Shown: positions 7,801 through 13,055, numbered from the stretch's first letter. The stretch is DNA of 13,055 nt from ZC4RG20 sp964518995 (GCA_964518995.1 CAZFJU010000113.1:1-13055), one strand, 5' to 3'. A program made the numbers and translations. The notes: generated by a model from the letters alone, not told the origin.

Positions 7801-8338
7801 CGCCCGAGATGACCTCGACGCGCGCAATGGCCGACGACGGAATCGAGTTGGTGTCGACGACCATCGTGCCGTTGACCGGCTGCGCGCGGCGGCCATCGAT
7901 CAGCACGAGATTTCGGTTGGCGCCGAGACCGCGCAAGCTCACGGTTGACGCGCCGACGGTATTGGACGCGGTATTCTGCACGTCGCCAGTGGTGAACTGG
8001 GTCACCGCCGGAACGAACTGCGGCAGCTGGTTCAGAACCGTCTCGACGCCGATGGTCGCGGTTTCTTGGAACTGCTGCGCGTCGACGGTCGTGATCGGGC
8101 TGTTGGCGGTAAAATCCTGCCGCACGATGCGTGAGCCGGTGACCTGAATCTCCTCGATCTGGTCTTCCTGCGCCACCGCCGCGGGTGCGACCGCGAACGC
8201 GGAGGCGAGCAGCGCGGTGCCGGACGCAGCCAGCACGGCGGGCCGAAAGGCCCTCGCGCCGCGGATCGCATCGTGAATAGCGCAGGACAACACGGCGGCG
8301 CGCGGTCGCACGCCCGTCTGAACGGTTGATGCCTTCAT
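4871..8338 (-). CDS. TonB-dependent outer-membrane receptor
   Basis: A 1155-residue TonB-dependent receptor: an outer-membrane beta-barrel with a plug that imports a ligand using proton-motive force through TonB-ExbBD. I chose the ATG at 8338, which has a strong ggaggaa site just upstream; a frame to 8362 adds 8 residues without such a site. A long signal peptide (hydrophobic core 33-55, AVA|Q at 56/57) leads to EEIQVTGSR (62-70). Plug motifs follow: LRGLGANRNLVLIDGRR (135-151) and VEVISGGASAVYGADAVGG (174-192). The barrel includes GGFNRANRAPNLTELFSVRT and GIENLFDREP, and ends in RRGFVTVAMEF with the terminal Phe typical of outer-membrane proteins. Long loops contain several cysteines. The length is at the upper end for the family and resembles large receptors of Caulobacter/Xanthomonas-type bacteria often linked to complex organic substrates. 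I see no Fur box upstream, so an iron role is not supported. The ligand is unknown. Confidence 0.95.
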   Translation of the reverse strand: MKASTVQTGVRPRAAVLSCAIHDAIRGARAFRPAVLAASGTALLASAFAVAPAAVAQEDQIEEIQVTGSRIVRQDFTANSPITTVDAQQFQETATIGVETVLNQLPQFVPAVTQFTTGDVQNTASNTVGASTVSLRGLGANRNLVLIDGRRAQPVNGTMVVDTNSIPSSAIARVEVISGGASAVYGADAVGGVVNFILKDNFEGATVDVQYGDTQHGGGQSFNISTLLGANVADGRGNVMVGMEYATRSKLLQSQRDWRVEDRRHPQIGGNAFFGTETWFTNRFDVPSVGPNANNPDQDVVNSFFPERRIDPATGEQVNIPALGNTAFFINRTPDGTGSVFTGLMGSTTTAPGAYKYAGSYGGFDANGIEYDPDFPGMPFRKIQPDGRITENTWFSWASTPLDRFSSFGRGLFDVSDNMRIVAQAMFTKSSVQTSLGLTSDAVGSHGAFVPFGDEIYEPSVIRDAAGNIVGTQQAYLAGGTYGLDCEAGPTPERPYQDGLPGCTNTEAWPVPAEIWHIFQSRPDPNADIQLSRPLDFARSFLGRARGSDNETTTFQLSLGLEGELPSGNHFWDATVSTGVTDNVIRQRGVGKLETWRAMINSPNFGYNWRQQGNPSGGGFQAGVGTCASGLPVVRNVQVTEDCITAITTTLHNSQTVEQNVFEANLVGTLAEMRAGPLQYALGTSYRDASIVYEIDPLVSNVAINEMVMGLFPQEPFDGEFDVTEIYGELLIPIVQDGPAFVNHFQVELGGRYSDFSTVGGVETYKALVDWALFPRYRLRGGFNRANRAPNLTELFSVRTQTFGGTGAVLGDMCSLRNSGPWSANQGGDPNIPISNVDGLAGAQRTEAICRVLMGGAGAQTFYDAREVADHAEVGGTGLPNSTGNPNLMEETADTFTLGMVMDFLDGFTLTVDYYTIEIDNMIAVENGDVVSERCFSSAYNPTGNPNAPGCQAILRNPNSGEASSMDLFYTNQGFAKTSGVDVSLNWSKMFGFGGLSLNTVANYNLENVTRATETSDEIDWVGTNGCALGMQCMGYDYRIFSTLSWFRGPLSLSLRHQFWPEIEASQCLTNPTGATCLYGGVQTSYNIFALSGGYRFNDRLALRVGIENLFDREPPRTGGNPTAEPFATWGSRTGGGATYDPLGRRGFVTVAMEF

Positions 8339-8348
8339 AGTTCCTCCC
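8339..8348 (-). promoter_or_regulatory. Strong ribosome binding site of the TonB receptor gene
   Basis: On the minus strand the sequence before the ATG reads gggggaggaact, an extended match to the anti-Shine-Dalgarno complement. It fixes the start at 8338 rather than at the in-frame ATG 24 bases upstream. Confidence 0.75.
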
Positions 8349-8426
8349 CCGGAAAAAGGCACTAGCTATGCTTGCGCCGCCACCGTCTCGCTGAGGCCAC
8401 GGTCTTGACAGCGTTGGCTACAGGAG

Positions 8427-8465
8427 ACACTAGCATCGCGACTACTGCTACGCAACATCATGTTG
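8427..8465 (-). promoter_or_regulatory. Candidate receptor promoter with overlapping palindrome
   Basis: On the minus strand TTGCGT (8450-8455) and TAGTGT (8427-8432) are 17 bp apart, and the second is preceded by TGC, an extended -10 arrangement. Both hexamers are weak matches. A perfect palindrome, CAACAT-C-ATGTTG on the plus strand (8453-8465), overlaps the putative -35 and could be an operator. Initiation here would give a leader of roughly 80 nt. This was read by eye only. Confidence 0.3.
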
Positions 8466-8832
8466 TCCGAATCCAACGGAGATGTGGTACCGCTCGGGGG
8501 CGCAGTTTCAGCGTTTTCGCGCGTTGGGCCGAAATGTGTTGCGGATCTGTCTATTTGCCCAGCAATTAACCATCGCCTCGCGGTGATCGCAAGAACAAGA
8601 TGTGAAGCATATATGCGACTGATGTCGCCTGCGCCGAGCGTTGCCGGCGACAAATGTGCGTTTGTGGTGCCCGAGTTATCCCGCGTCGGCGTGCAGGCCA
8701 ATCTCGGCACCGCGCTGGGCGGTCGCGCCGAGTCGTCCCGTCATGGTCCTGCTCAAACTGGTCACCGAGCGTCAGAATGCGCGGGAACGATGGCGTAACC
8801 ATTACGGTGAGGTGAATGTCTTGTTGCGACTG

Positions 8833-8861
8833 TTGACTTGCGGCTGCGTTTCAGATTTACA
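8833..8861 (+). promoter_or_regulatory. Candidate promoter of the MOSC gene
   Basis: TTGACT (8833-8838, 5 of 6 to the -35 consensus) is followed after 17 bp by TTTACA (8856-8861, 3 of 6 to the -10 consensus). The position is about 80 bp before the start codon. The -10 is poor, so this is a weak call. Confidence 0.28.
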
Positions 8862-8929
8862 GCGGCCGCACGTCGCGGCGACGCCGCATGGCCTCGGGTA
8901 GGTTTTACATGCAGGCGGACTGGAACGAC

Positions 8930-8934
8930 GGAGG
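8930..8934 (+). promoter_or_regulatory. Ribosome binding site of the MOSC gene
   Basis: GGAGG lies 6 bp before the ATG at 8941, an almost ideal arrangement that supports this start. Confidence 0.75.
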
Positions 8935-8940
8935 ATCACG

Positions 8941-9609
8941 ATGAATGCGCATATCGGCGCGGTGCTGACGGGAACAGTCCGGCCTCTCGGCCACACGCTC
9001 AGCGGCATCGACAAGCGACCGGTAGCCGGGCCGCATCGAGTCGAGCGGCTCGGTATTGTCGGAGATCGGCAAGCCGATCTGCGCTTGCATGGCGGCGTGG
9101 ATAAAGCCGTGCTCTGCTATGCGTGGGCTCATTACGACTATTGGCGAGACGCGCTGCCGGATCAGGTGCTGCTCGATGCGCCCGGCGCGTTCGGCGAGAA
9201 CTTGAGCGTGCATGGCCTCGACGAGCACGGTGTATGCGTCGGCGACCGCTGGCGCGTCGGCAGCGCGCTGCTCGAGGTGAGCCAAGGTCGCCAACCGTGC
9301 TTCAAGCTCAATCTACGCTTCGGCGTGTCCGATATGGCCGCTCGCGTGCAGAATAGCCTGCGCGCGGGTTGGTATCTGCGCGTGATCGAGCCGGGCTTCG
9401 TCGCCGCCTGCGATACGCTCGAGCTCGTCGAGCGTCGTTGGCCGACTCACAGTGTTGCGGAGCTGCTTGCACTGATCCGTGATCGCGAGGTTTCCGCGGA
9501 GCGCCTCGAGACCGTGCTGCAGCTGCCGCTCACGCCGAGCTGGCGCAAGCTGTTCGAGCGTCGGCTCGCGCACGGCCGGGTCGAAGATTGGAGCCGGCGA
9601 ATGTCGTGA
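8941..9609 (+). CDS. yiiM: MOSC-domain protein, YiiM family
   Basis: A 222-residue cytoplasmic protein that matches Escherichia coli YiiM along its length. MOSC domains bind the molybdenum cofactor through a conserved cysteine. YiiM helps cells tolerate N-hydroxylated base analogues such as 6-N-hydroxylaminopurine. Visible landmarks are LGIVGDRQADLRLHGGVDKA (37-56, like YiiM's LGLEGDEQAEKKVHGGPDRA), AFGENLSVHGL (83-93), SQGRQPCFKLN with the probable Moco ligand C120 (114-124), AGWYLRVIEPG (142-152), and the C-terminal KLFERRLAHGRVEDWSRR, typical of the extra helical domain of YiiM. A strong ribosome site precedes the start. It is transcribed divergently from the TonB receptor and converges on the universal stress gene, so it is probably a single-gene unit. 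Confidence 0.92.
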   Translation: MNAHIGAVLTGTVRPLGHTLSGIDKRPVAGPHRVERLGIVGDRQADLRLHGGVDKAVLCYAWAHYDYWRDALPDQVLLDAPGAFGENLSVHGLDEHGVCVGDRWRVGSALLEVSQGRQPCFKLNLRFGVSDMAARVQNSLRAGWYLRVIEPGFVAACDTLELVERRWPTHSVAELLALIRDREVSAERLETVLQLPLTPSWRKLFERRLAHGRVEDWSRRMS

Positions 9610-9618
9610 CGCCTTCGC

Positions 9619-9635
9619 CCGGCCGTGCGGGCCGG
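9619..9635. terminator. Possible hairpin between convergent genes
   Basis: CCGGCC (9619-9624) and GGCCGG (9630-9635) can pair around a 5-base loop, 10 bp after the MOSC stop and 44 bp from the stop of the convergent universal stress gene. No T-tract follows on either strand. In GC-rich DNA such short pairs are common, so confidence is low. Confidence 0.3.
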
Positions 9636-9678
9636 CAAGCCGTGCCGGCGCCGATGCAACGCCAGCATCCGTGTGGGG

Positions 9679-10563
9679 CTAACGAAGCAGGAGGACCGGA
9701 ATACGGCACGTTCTCAGCATCGTGGTCGTGGTGCTGCCGACGATCAGCCTTCGAATTCGAGAATGCCCGTACGCTCCCATGACCAACAACTCTATAGCGT
9801 GGTCCTGCACGTAGTCGGTAAGTATGGCTTCGGGTTCTCCTTGACGAACGTCGCCGCGAGCGTTCAAGCCTGCCGCCAAAAGGATATCCATGGCCCAGCG
9901 CATCTGCGCCGATGACGATTCGCTCACCTCGCCGACCATGATCAAGCTGATCTCCAGGCCGCGAAAAAGGGGGCTGACGGCGACCATCTCCACGCCTTTG
10001 CGGGTCGTCGGGCTGCCGTCGAATGCAACCAGGACGCGGTTGACCGGAACGAACCCGCGAGACGCAACCAGGAGCGGTCGGTGGACGGCGCGCACCGTTC
10101 GCTCCAGTTGCCCGCCAAGGTGTCCCTTTGCGTAGTCCGCACGTTCACCGCGTTTCCCAAGCACGAAGAGTCGAACATCGGCTTCGAGCTCGGTTAGGGT
10201 CTCGATCAAACCTCCATGGCGCAGCCGCGTCTCAGCCGCCAGCCCATGCTCGGCTGAAACTGCTTTCGCGCGCTGCAGAAGCAACCGCCCGCGTTCCTGG
10301 TTCAGCCTGCTTCGTGCCTCGTCGGCCGACGCGAGGTCCTGCAACAGCTTCTCTCGCGCATCGATCGTCAAATTGCCGCTAAAGTCTGCGAACGTGGAAG
10401 CTTCCGGCGGGCGAGTCAGAACGTGCAGGAATTCGAGTGGCGCGTCTAGACGGCCCGCTGCCCACGCCGCCCACCTGCAAACGCTTTCCGTGTAAACCGA
10501 CGCATCGACCGCGGCAAGTACGCGCCCGCCGATGTTCAAGTGCGATTGTGGTTCGACGGTCAT
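9679..10563 (-). CDS. Tandem universal stress protein (two UspA domains)
   Basis: A 294-residue protein with two UspA folds, as in UspE. Domain 1 covers about 13-168 (starting RVLAAVDAS), domain 2 about 175-294 (starting RVLVAFDGS). Domain 2 ends in the full ATP-binding signature G-2x-G-9x-G-S: G263, G266, G276, S277 in GAYGHSRIRRLIVGSTT. The equivalent in domain 1, GKRG...GGQ (136-152), has 10 spacer residues and Gln in place of Ser/Thr, so it probably binds nucleotide poorly or not at all. Domain 1 also carries a charged helical insertion (about 70-100). The ATG lies 13 bp after the SulP stop; GAGGAG overlapping that stop is its likely ribosome site, so the two genes form an operon. It may couple the transporter to energy or stress state, which is an inference from context. 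Confidence 0.92.
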   Translation of the reverse strand: MTVEPQSHLNIGGRVLAAVDASVYTESVCRWAAWAAGRLDAPLEFLHVLTRPPEASTFADFSGNLTIDAREKLLQDLASADEARSRLNQERGRLLLQRAKAVSAEHGLAAETRLRHGGLIETLTELEADVRLFVLGKRGERADYAKGHLGGQLERTVRAVHRPLLVASRGFVPVNRVLVAFDGSPTTRKGVEMVAVSPLFRGLEISLIMVGEVSESSSAQMRWAMDILLAAGLNARGDVRQGEPEAILTDYVQDHAIELLVMGAYGHSRIRRLIVGSTTTTMLRTCRIPVLLLR

Positions 10564-10576
10564 GGCGGCGTGCTCC

Positions 10577-12061
10577 TCAGTGGCCCATCAGGCGTTCTAT
10601 TGCATCGGGTTTGTCGTAAGTGCCTAGGCGATCGACCAAGGTGGCGCTGGCTTCATTCATGCCGATCAATTCGACATGAGTACCTTCTCTTCGGAATTTC
10701 AGGACGACCTTGTCCAGCGCACCGATGGCGCTCAGATCCCAAAAGTGCGCGTGGCGCACGTCGATGCGCACGCGCTCGATGGCATCTTTGAAGTCGAACC
10801 CCGCGATAAAACTGTCCGCCGAAGCAAAGAAGACCTGACCGGTCACCGTGTAGTCGCGCTCGCGGCCCTCCTGCGTGGAGACCGATTCGATGCGGAGCAC
10901 ACGTGCTACCTTACGAGCAAAGAAGAGCGCTGAAAGAAGCACACCCGTCAGGACGCCCTTTGCCAGGTCATGGGTCAGTACCGTCACGATGACTGTCGCA
11001 ATCATTACGAGGCTGGATGTGCTGGGATGCGTTCGAAGATCGCGTAAAGAGCTCCAGCTGAAGGTGCCGATCGCTACCATGATCATGACCGAGACCAGCG
11101 CCGCCATCGGGATCTGCTTCACCAAAGGGCCAGCGAACACGACCATCAGCAGAAGGAAGACACCCGCTGCGAGCGTCGACAGGCGGCCGCGCCCGCCGGA
11201 CTTCACGTTAATCACCGATTGCCCAATCATGGCGCAGCCGGCCATGCCGCCTATGAAGCCCGAGGTGATGTTCGCGATGCCTTGGCCCACTGCTTCGCGG
11301 TGTTTGTTACTCGGCGTATCGGTGAGATCGTCGACGATCTGCGCGGTGAGCATCGATTCGAGGAGGCCAACCACGGCAAGGGTCGCTGAGACGGGCAGAA
11401 CTATCCATAAGGTCTCCAGCGACATGGGCACCTCCGGCAAGAGAAACACCGGCAAGCTCGCAGGTAGCTCTCCCATGTCACCGACGCTACGGATATCGAG
11501 CTCCAACCCAATAGCAACGATCGTAAGTGTCACGATCGCGACCAGCGGGGAGGGGACGGTGCGTGTCAGCAGCGGGAAAAGATAGATGATGCCCAACCCG
11601 GCGGCCACCATGGCGTAAACGGCCCACGGCGCGTTGATGAGCTCCGGCAGCTGAGCTGCGAAGATCAGGATGGCTAACGCGTTCACGAACCCCGTGATCA
11701 CCGAGCGCGATACGAAGCGCATCAGCACGGGAAGCTTGAAAGCGCCTGCCAGTATCTGTAGCACACCTGTGAGTATCGTCGCGACCAATAGGTATTGCAG
11801 GCCGTGATCACGCACCAGCCCGACCATCAACACCGCCATCGCCGCGGTAGCGGCCGAGATCATTCCAGGGCGCCCGCCTGCGAACGCGATCACCACGCAG
11901 ATACAGAACGAGGCATAAAGACCGACTTTCGGGTCGACGCCCGCAATGATGGAGAACGCAATCGCCTCTGGAATCAGCGCTAAAGCAACGACCATCCCAG
12001 AGAGAAGATCGCCGCGGGTATTGCCGAACCAGTGCTCAAGCACATGCGAAAAATTCGTCAA
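10577..12061 (-). CDS. SulP-family inorganic anion transporter with STAS domain
   Basis: A 494-residue inner-membrane transporter of the SulP family (sulfate, bicarbonate or other anions). I chose a TTG start at 12061: it has AAAGGA 5 bp upstream and yields MTNFSHVLEHWFGNTRGDLL, the usual SulP N-terminus. The frame stays open to an ATG at 12244, but the added 61 residues are an Arg/Pro-rich stretch unlike the family. Landmarks are GDLLSGMVVALALIPEAIAF (first helix), YASFCICVVIAFAGGRPGMI, FVNALAILIFAAQLPEL, ESMLTAQIVDDLTD and GCAMIGQSVINVKSGGRGRL. A STAS domain closes the protein (about 402-494) with DVRHAHFWDLSAIGALDKVV and D442-L-S444. Overall it resembles the shorter proteobacterial/YbaR-like SulP group, whose substrates are poorly defined. 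It is followed by the universal stress gene and is divergent from the siderophore gene. Confidence 0.9.
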   Translation of the reverse strand: MTNFSHVLEHWFGNTRGDLLSGMVVALALIPEAIAFSIIAGVDPKVGLYASFCICVVIAFAGGRPGMISAATAAMAVLMVGLVRDHGLQYLLVATILTGVLQILAGAFKLPVLMRFVSRSVITGFVNALAILIFAAQLPELINAPWAVYAMVAAGLGIIYLFPLLTRTVPSPLVAIVTLTIVAIGLELDIRSVGDMGELPASLPVFLLPEVPMSLETLWIVLPVSATLAVVGLLESMLTAQIVDDLTDTPSNKHREAVGQGIANITSGFIGGMAGCAMIGQSVINVKSGGRGRLSTLAAGVFLLLMVVFAGPLVKQIPMAALVSVMIMVAIGTFSWSSLRDLRTHPSTSSLVMIATVIVTVLTHDLAKGVLTGVLLSALFFARKVARVLRIESVSTQEGRERDYTVTGQVFFASADSFIAGFDFKDAIERVRIDVRHAHFWDLSAIGALDKVVLKFRREGTHVELIGMNEASATLVDRLGTYDKPDAIERLMGH

Positions 12062-12185
12062 ATTGAATCCTTTACACCAGGGCCGAGACCGCGGCGAATG
12101 AGGAGGTATGGAAGCCCGGCGGCTGTCAGAACCGAGGCTGGGCAGTCTTGTGGGATGCCGGAAGCGGGCGGGAGGGGTTCGTCGC

Positions 12186-12201
12186 ATCGCCCAAAGGCGA
12201 T
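12186..12201 (-). promoter_or_regulatory. Small stem-loop in the putative sulP leader
   Basis: ATCGCC (12186-12191) pairs with GGCGAT (12196-12201) around a 4-base loop. On the minus strand it would lie about 125 nt before the sulP start if transcription begins near 12240 or beyond. The function, if any, is unknown. Confidence 0.3.
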
Positions 12202-12300
12202 AGGGCGTTCTAAACGGGCGCCGGTAGGCGCGAGAGTTTAGCACGCACTGCTGTCACTCTATCGCGGTGCTCGTGCATTTGCGGCGGTTAGCACCGAGCT

Positions 12301-12312
12301 ATTACTAGTAAT
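12301..12312. repeat. Perfect 12-bp palindrome attactagtaat
   Basis: The sequence equals its own reverse complement and overlaps the left end of the Fur-like site. In this GC-rich DNA a 12-bp AT-rich perfect palindrome stands out; it may extend the Fur-binding region or bind a second regulator. Confidence 0.55.
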
Positions 12313-12325
12313 GATTCTCATTCCC
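12307..12325. promoter_or_regulatory. Fur-box-like operator
   Basis: The site agtaatgattctcattccc, read on the minus strand, agrees at 14 of 19 positions with the Fur consensus GATAATGATAATCATTATC, and its AATGAGAATCATT core is typical of real Fur sites. It lies 36 bp before the start of an EntC-type gene, exactly the kind of gene Fur represses when iron is plentiful, and overlaps the AT-rich pocket expected for the promoter. It is about 245 bp from the divergent sulP start, so control of that gene is possible but less likely. Confidence 0.78.
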
Positions 12326-12350
12326 GTTATAGACTCTGCGGCTCAGCGCC

Positions 12351-12356
12351 GGGGAG
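12351..12356 (+). promoter_or_regulatory. Ribosome binding site of the isochorismate synthase gene
   Basis: GGGGAG lies 5 bp before the ATG at 12362 and supports that start. Confidence 0.6.
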
Positions 12357-12361
12357 TGGGC

Positions 12362-13055
12362 ATGCAGACTTTAAGCAGTGCGTTACAGGTGGCGGGTTCA
12401 AGGCCGTGCTCGACGCGTCGCGGCCGGGCGGCCGATACCCCCACCTTCACGTTGTGCCGCGACGGGCGCCGTCTGGTCTGCGACGGCATCGCGGAATCGC
12501 TCGTGCCCGCCAAGGCGGAGCACCTTGCCGAGGCCGTTGTCGACTTTTTCTCGCGTGATGCCGCCGCGCGCAGGATGCTCGTCGGGGCGTTACCGTTCGA
12601 TCGAGCGCAGCCGGCGCACCTGTTTCGGCCGCGTGGAATCCGGCAGATCGCCGGCGAGGACGTGAGCGCGCCGCCGCCCGCAGAGCCGCAGTACCGATGG
12701 AAGCTCGTCAGAGGCGGGAATCCGGCCGCTTTTGCGCGGTCGGTCGACAAGGCCGTGAATGCGATTTCGTCGACGACGTTCGAGGCACCGCTGCGCAAGG
12801 TCGTGCTCGCGAGAAGCCTCGAGCTCTCGGCCGATCGGCCGGTCGATGCAGGTCGACTTGCGTGCCGGCTCGCGTGCGACAAGAGCGTCACCGCGTTTCT
12901 CGTACAGTTGCCGGACGATCGCACACGCCCCGGCCGCGAGCGCTGTCTCGTCGGCGCGACGCCCGAGCTGTTGATCGCGAAGTCGGCCGGTCGCGTTCGC
13001 TCGAAGCCGCTGGCCGGCTCCGCACGCAGGCGGCTCGCGCCGGCCGAAGATCACC
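12362..13055 (+). CDS. entC: Isochorismate synthase, EntC type (5' part, runs off the window)
   Basis: The frame starting at ATG 12362 stays open for 231 codons to the window edge; about 160-180 more residues are expected from the roughly 390-residue family. The enzyme converts chorismate to isochorismate, the first step towards 2,3-dihydroxybenzoate and catechol siderophores. EntC-like landmarks are MLVGALPFDRAQPAHLF (72-88; E. coli VGAIPFDPRQP), LRKVVLARSLEL (144-155) with K146 matching the catalytic general-base lysine, CLVGATPELLIAK (195-207; E. coli LLGASPELLLRK) and KPLAGSARRR (215-224; E. coli PLAGSARRQ). PLAGSARR points to isochorismate synthase rather than anthranilate or aminodeoxychorismate synthase. 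The first ~25 residues are poorly conserved, as in relatives. A Fur-like operator sits just upstream, so iron repression is expected. Symbol by similarity; orthologues may be named dhbC. Confidence 0.9.
   Translation, partial: MQTLSSALQVAGSRPCSTRRGRAADTPTFTLCRDGRRLVCDGIAESLVPAKAEHLAEAVVDFFSRDAAARRMLVGALPFDRAQPAHLFRPRGIRQIAGEDVSAPPPAEPQYRWKLVRGGNPAAFARSVDKAVNAISSTTFEAPLRKVVLARSLELSADRPVDAGRLACRLACDKSVTAFLVQLPDDRTRPGRERCLVGATPELLIAKSAGRVRSKPLAGSARRRLAPAEDH

Larger units (their letters stand above)
8339..8940. other. About 600 bp of divergent intergenic DNA without a convincing gene
   Basis: Open frames here (for example 8366-8710 on the minus strand) have no recognisable domain, no supporting ribosome site and compositions unlike the neighbours. 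The stretch is visibly less GC-rich than the flanking genes and contains several small inverted repeats: CAACAT-C-ATGTTG (8453-8465), GCATATATGC (8607-8616), ACAAA-N6-TTTGT (8650-8665) and CGTAA-CCA-TTACG (8794-8806). It must carry the promoters for the receptor (leftward) and the MOSC gene (rightward). A small RNA gene is possible but nothing specific shows one. Confidence 0.6.
12062..12361. other. 300-bp divergent control region between sulP and the isochorismate synthase gene
   Basis: No convincing gene is present. A plus-strand frame at 12032-12241 is Arg-rich and overlaps the sulP start. The left half is GC-rich and includes a 6-bp hairpin; the right half has an AT-rich pocket around 12296-12333 carrying a palindrome, the Fur-like site and a tataga stretch (12328-12333) that could be a -10 element for the plus-strand gene. 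Confidence 0.6.

Noticed and set aside
8405..8432. Perfect TTGACA at 8405-8410 on the plus strand
   Set aside because: No acceptable -10 element lies at 16-18 bp (cactag is poor) and there is no plus-strand gene nearby, the next starting more than 500 bp on.
8366..8710. Minus-strand frame of 114 codons upstream of the TonB receptor
   Set aside because: No ribosome site or domain and a random-looking composition; it covers the likely receptor promoter.
10875..11585. Plus-strand frame of 236 codons opposite the SulP gene
   Set aside because: It mirrors the membrane helices of SulP on the other strand and has no independent start signal or domain.
12343..13054. Two minus-strand frames (12343-12924 and 12590-13054) at the right end
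   Set aside because: They are antisense to a frame with clear EntC motifs and show no family similarity themselves.
1..13055. CRISPR array, insertion sequence, phage, tRNA or rRNA
   Set aside because: I saw no regularly spaced repeats, transposase motifs, terminal inverted repeats around a gene, or tRNA/rRNA-like segments; this was by eye, without a search tool.

Overview
The window is GC-rich DNA from a Gram-negative bacterium. It encodes a TonB-dependent outer-membrane receptor, several proteins with Sec-type signal peptides, a periplasmic PQQ-type dehydrogenase and an EntC-type isochorismate synthase behind a Fur-box-like operator. Gene content and style (a very long TonB receptor with an EEIxVTGSR motif, a JmjC protein and small secreted proteins of unknown function) suggest a gammaproteobacterium, perhaps near Steroidobacterales/Xanthomonadales. 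That placement is an inference; no rRNA or other marker is present.

Layout. (1) 1-2898, plus strand: the last codons of an unidentified gene, a PQQ-dependent dehydrogenase, and 28 bp later a small exported two-domain protein of unknown function. (2) 2909-8338, minus strand, read right to left: a 1155-residue TonB-dependent receptor, a terminator-like hairpin with a GAAA loop on the transcript, a 203-residue exported protein of unknown function whose mature N-terminus carries a receptor-like EEIxVxGxR motif, and a JmjC-type 2-oxoglutarate oxygenase. (3) 8339-8940: about 600 bp without a convincing gene, holding the divergent control region between the receptor and a plus-strand YiiM-like MOSC protein (8941-9609). 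(4) 9679-12061, minus strand: a two-gene operon of a SulP anion transporter with a STAS domain, then a tandem universal stress protein. (5) 12062-12361: a divergent control region with a Fur-box-like site. (6) 12362-13055, plus strand: the first 231 codons of an isochorismate synthase (EntC type), presumably the first gene of a catechol siderophore cluster lying beyond the window.

Functional picture. The left part is about the cell envelope: periplasmic oxidation by a quinoprotein and outer-membrane uptake by a TonB receptor accompanied by two less understood proteins. The right part combines inorganic anion transport and stress (SulP-Usp) with iron-regulated siderophore synthesis. Most genes belong to known families. 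The parts least explained by known biology are the two small exported proteins, the receptor/small-protein/JmjC arrangement, and the palindrome-rich control region at 8339-8940. I did not find a CRISPR array, transposon, phage gene, tRNA or rRNA.
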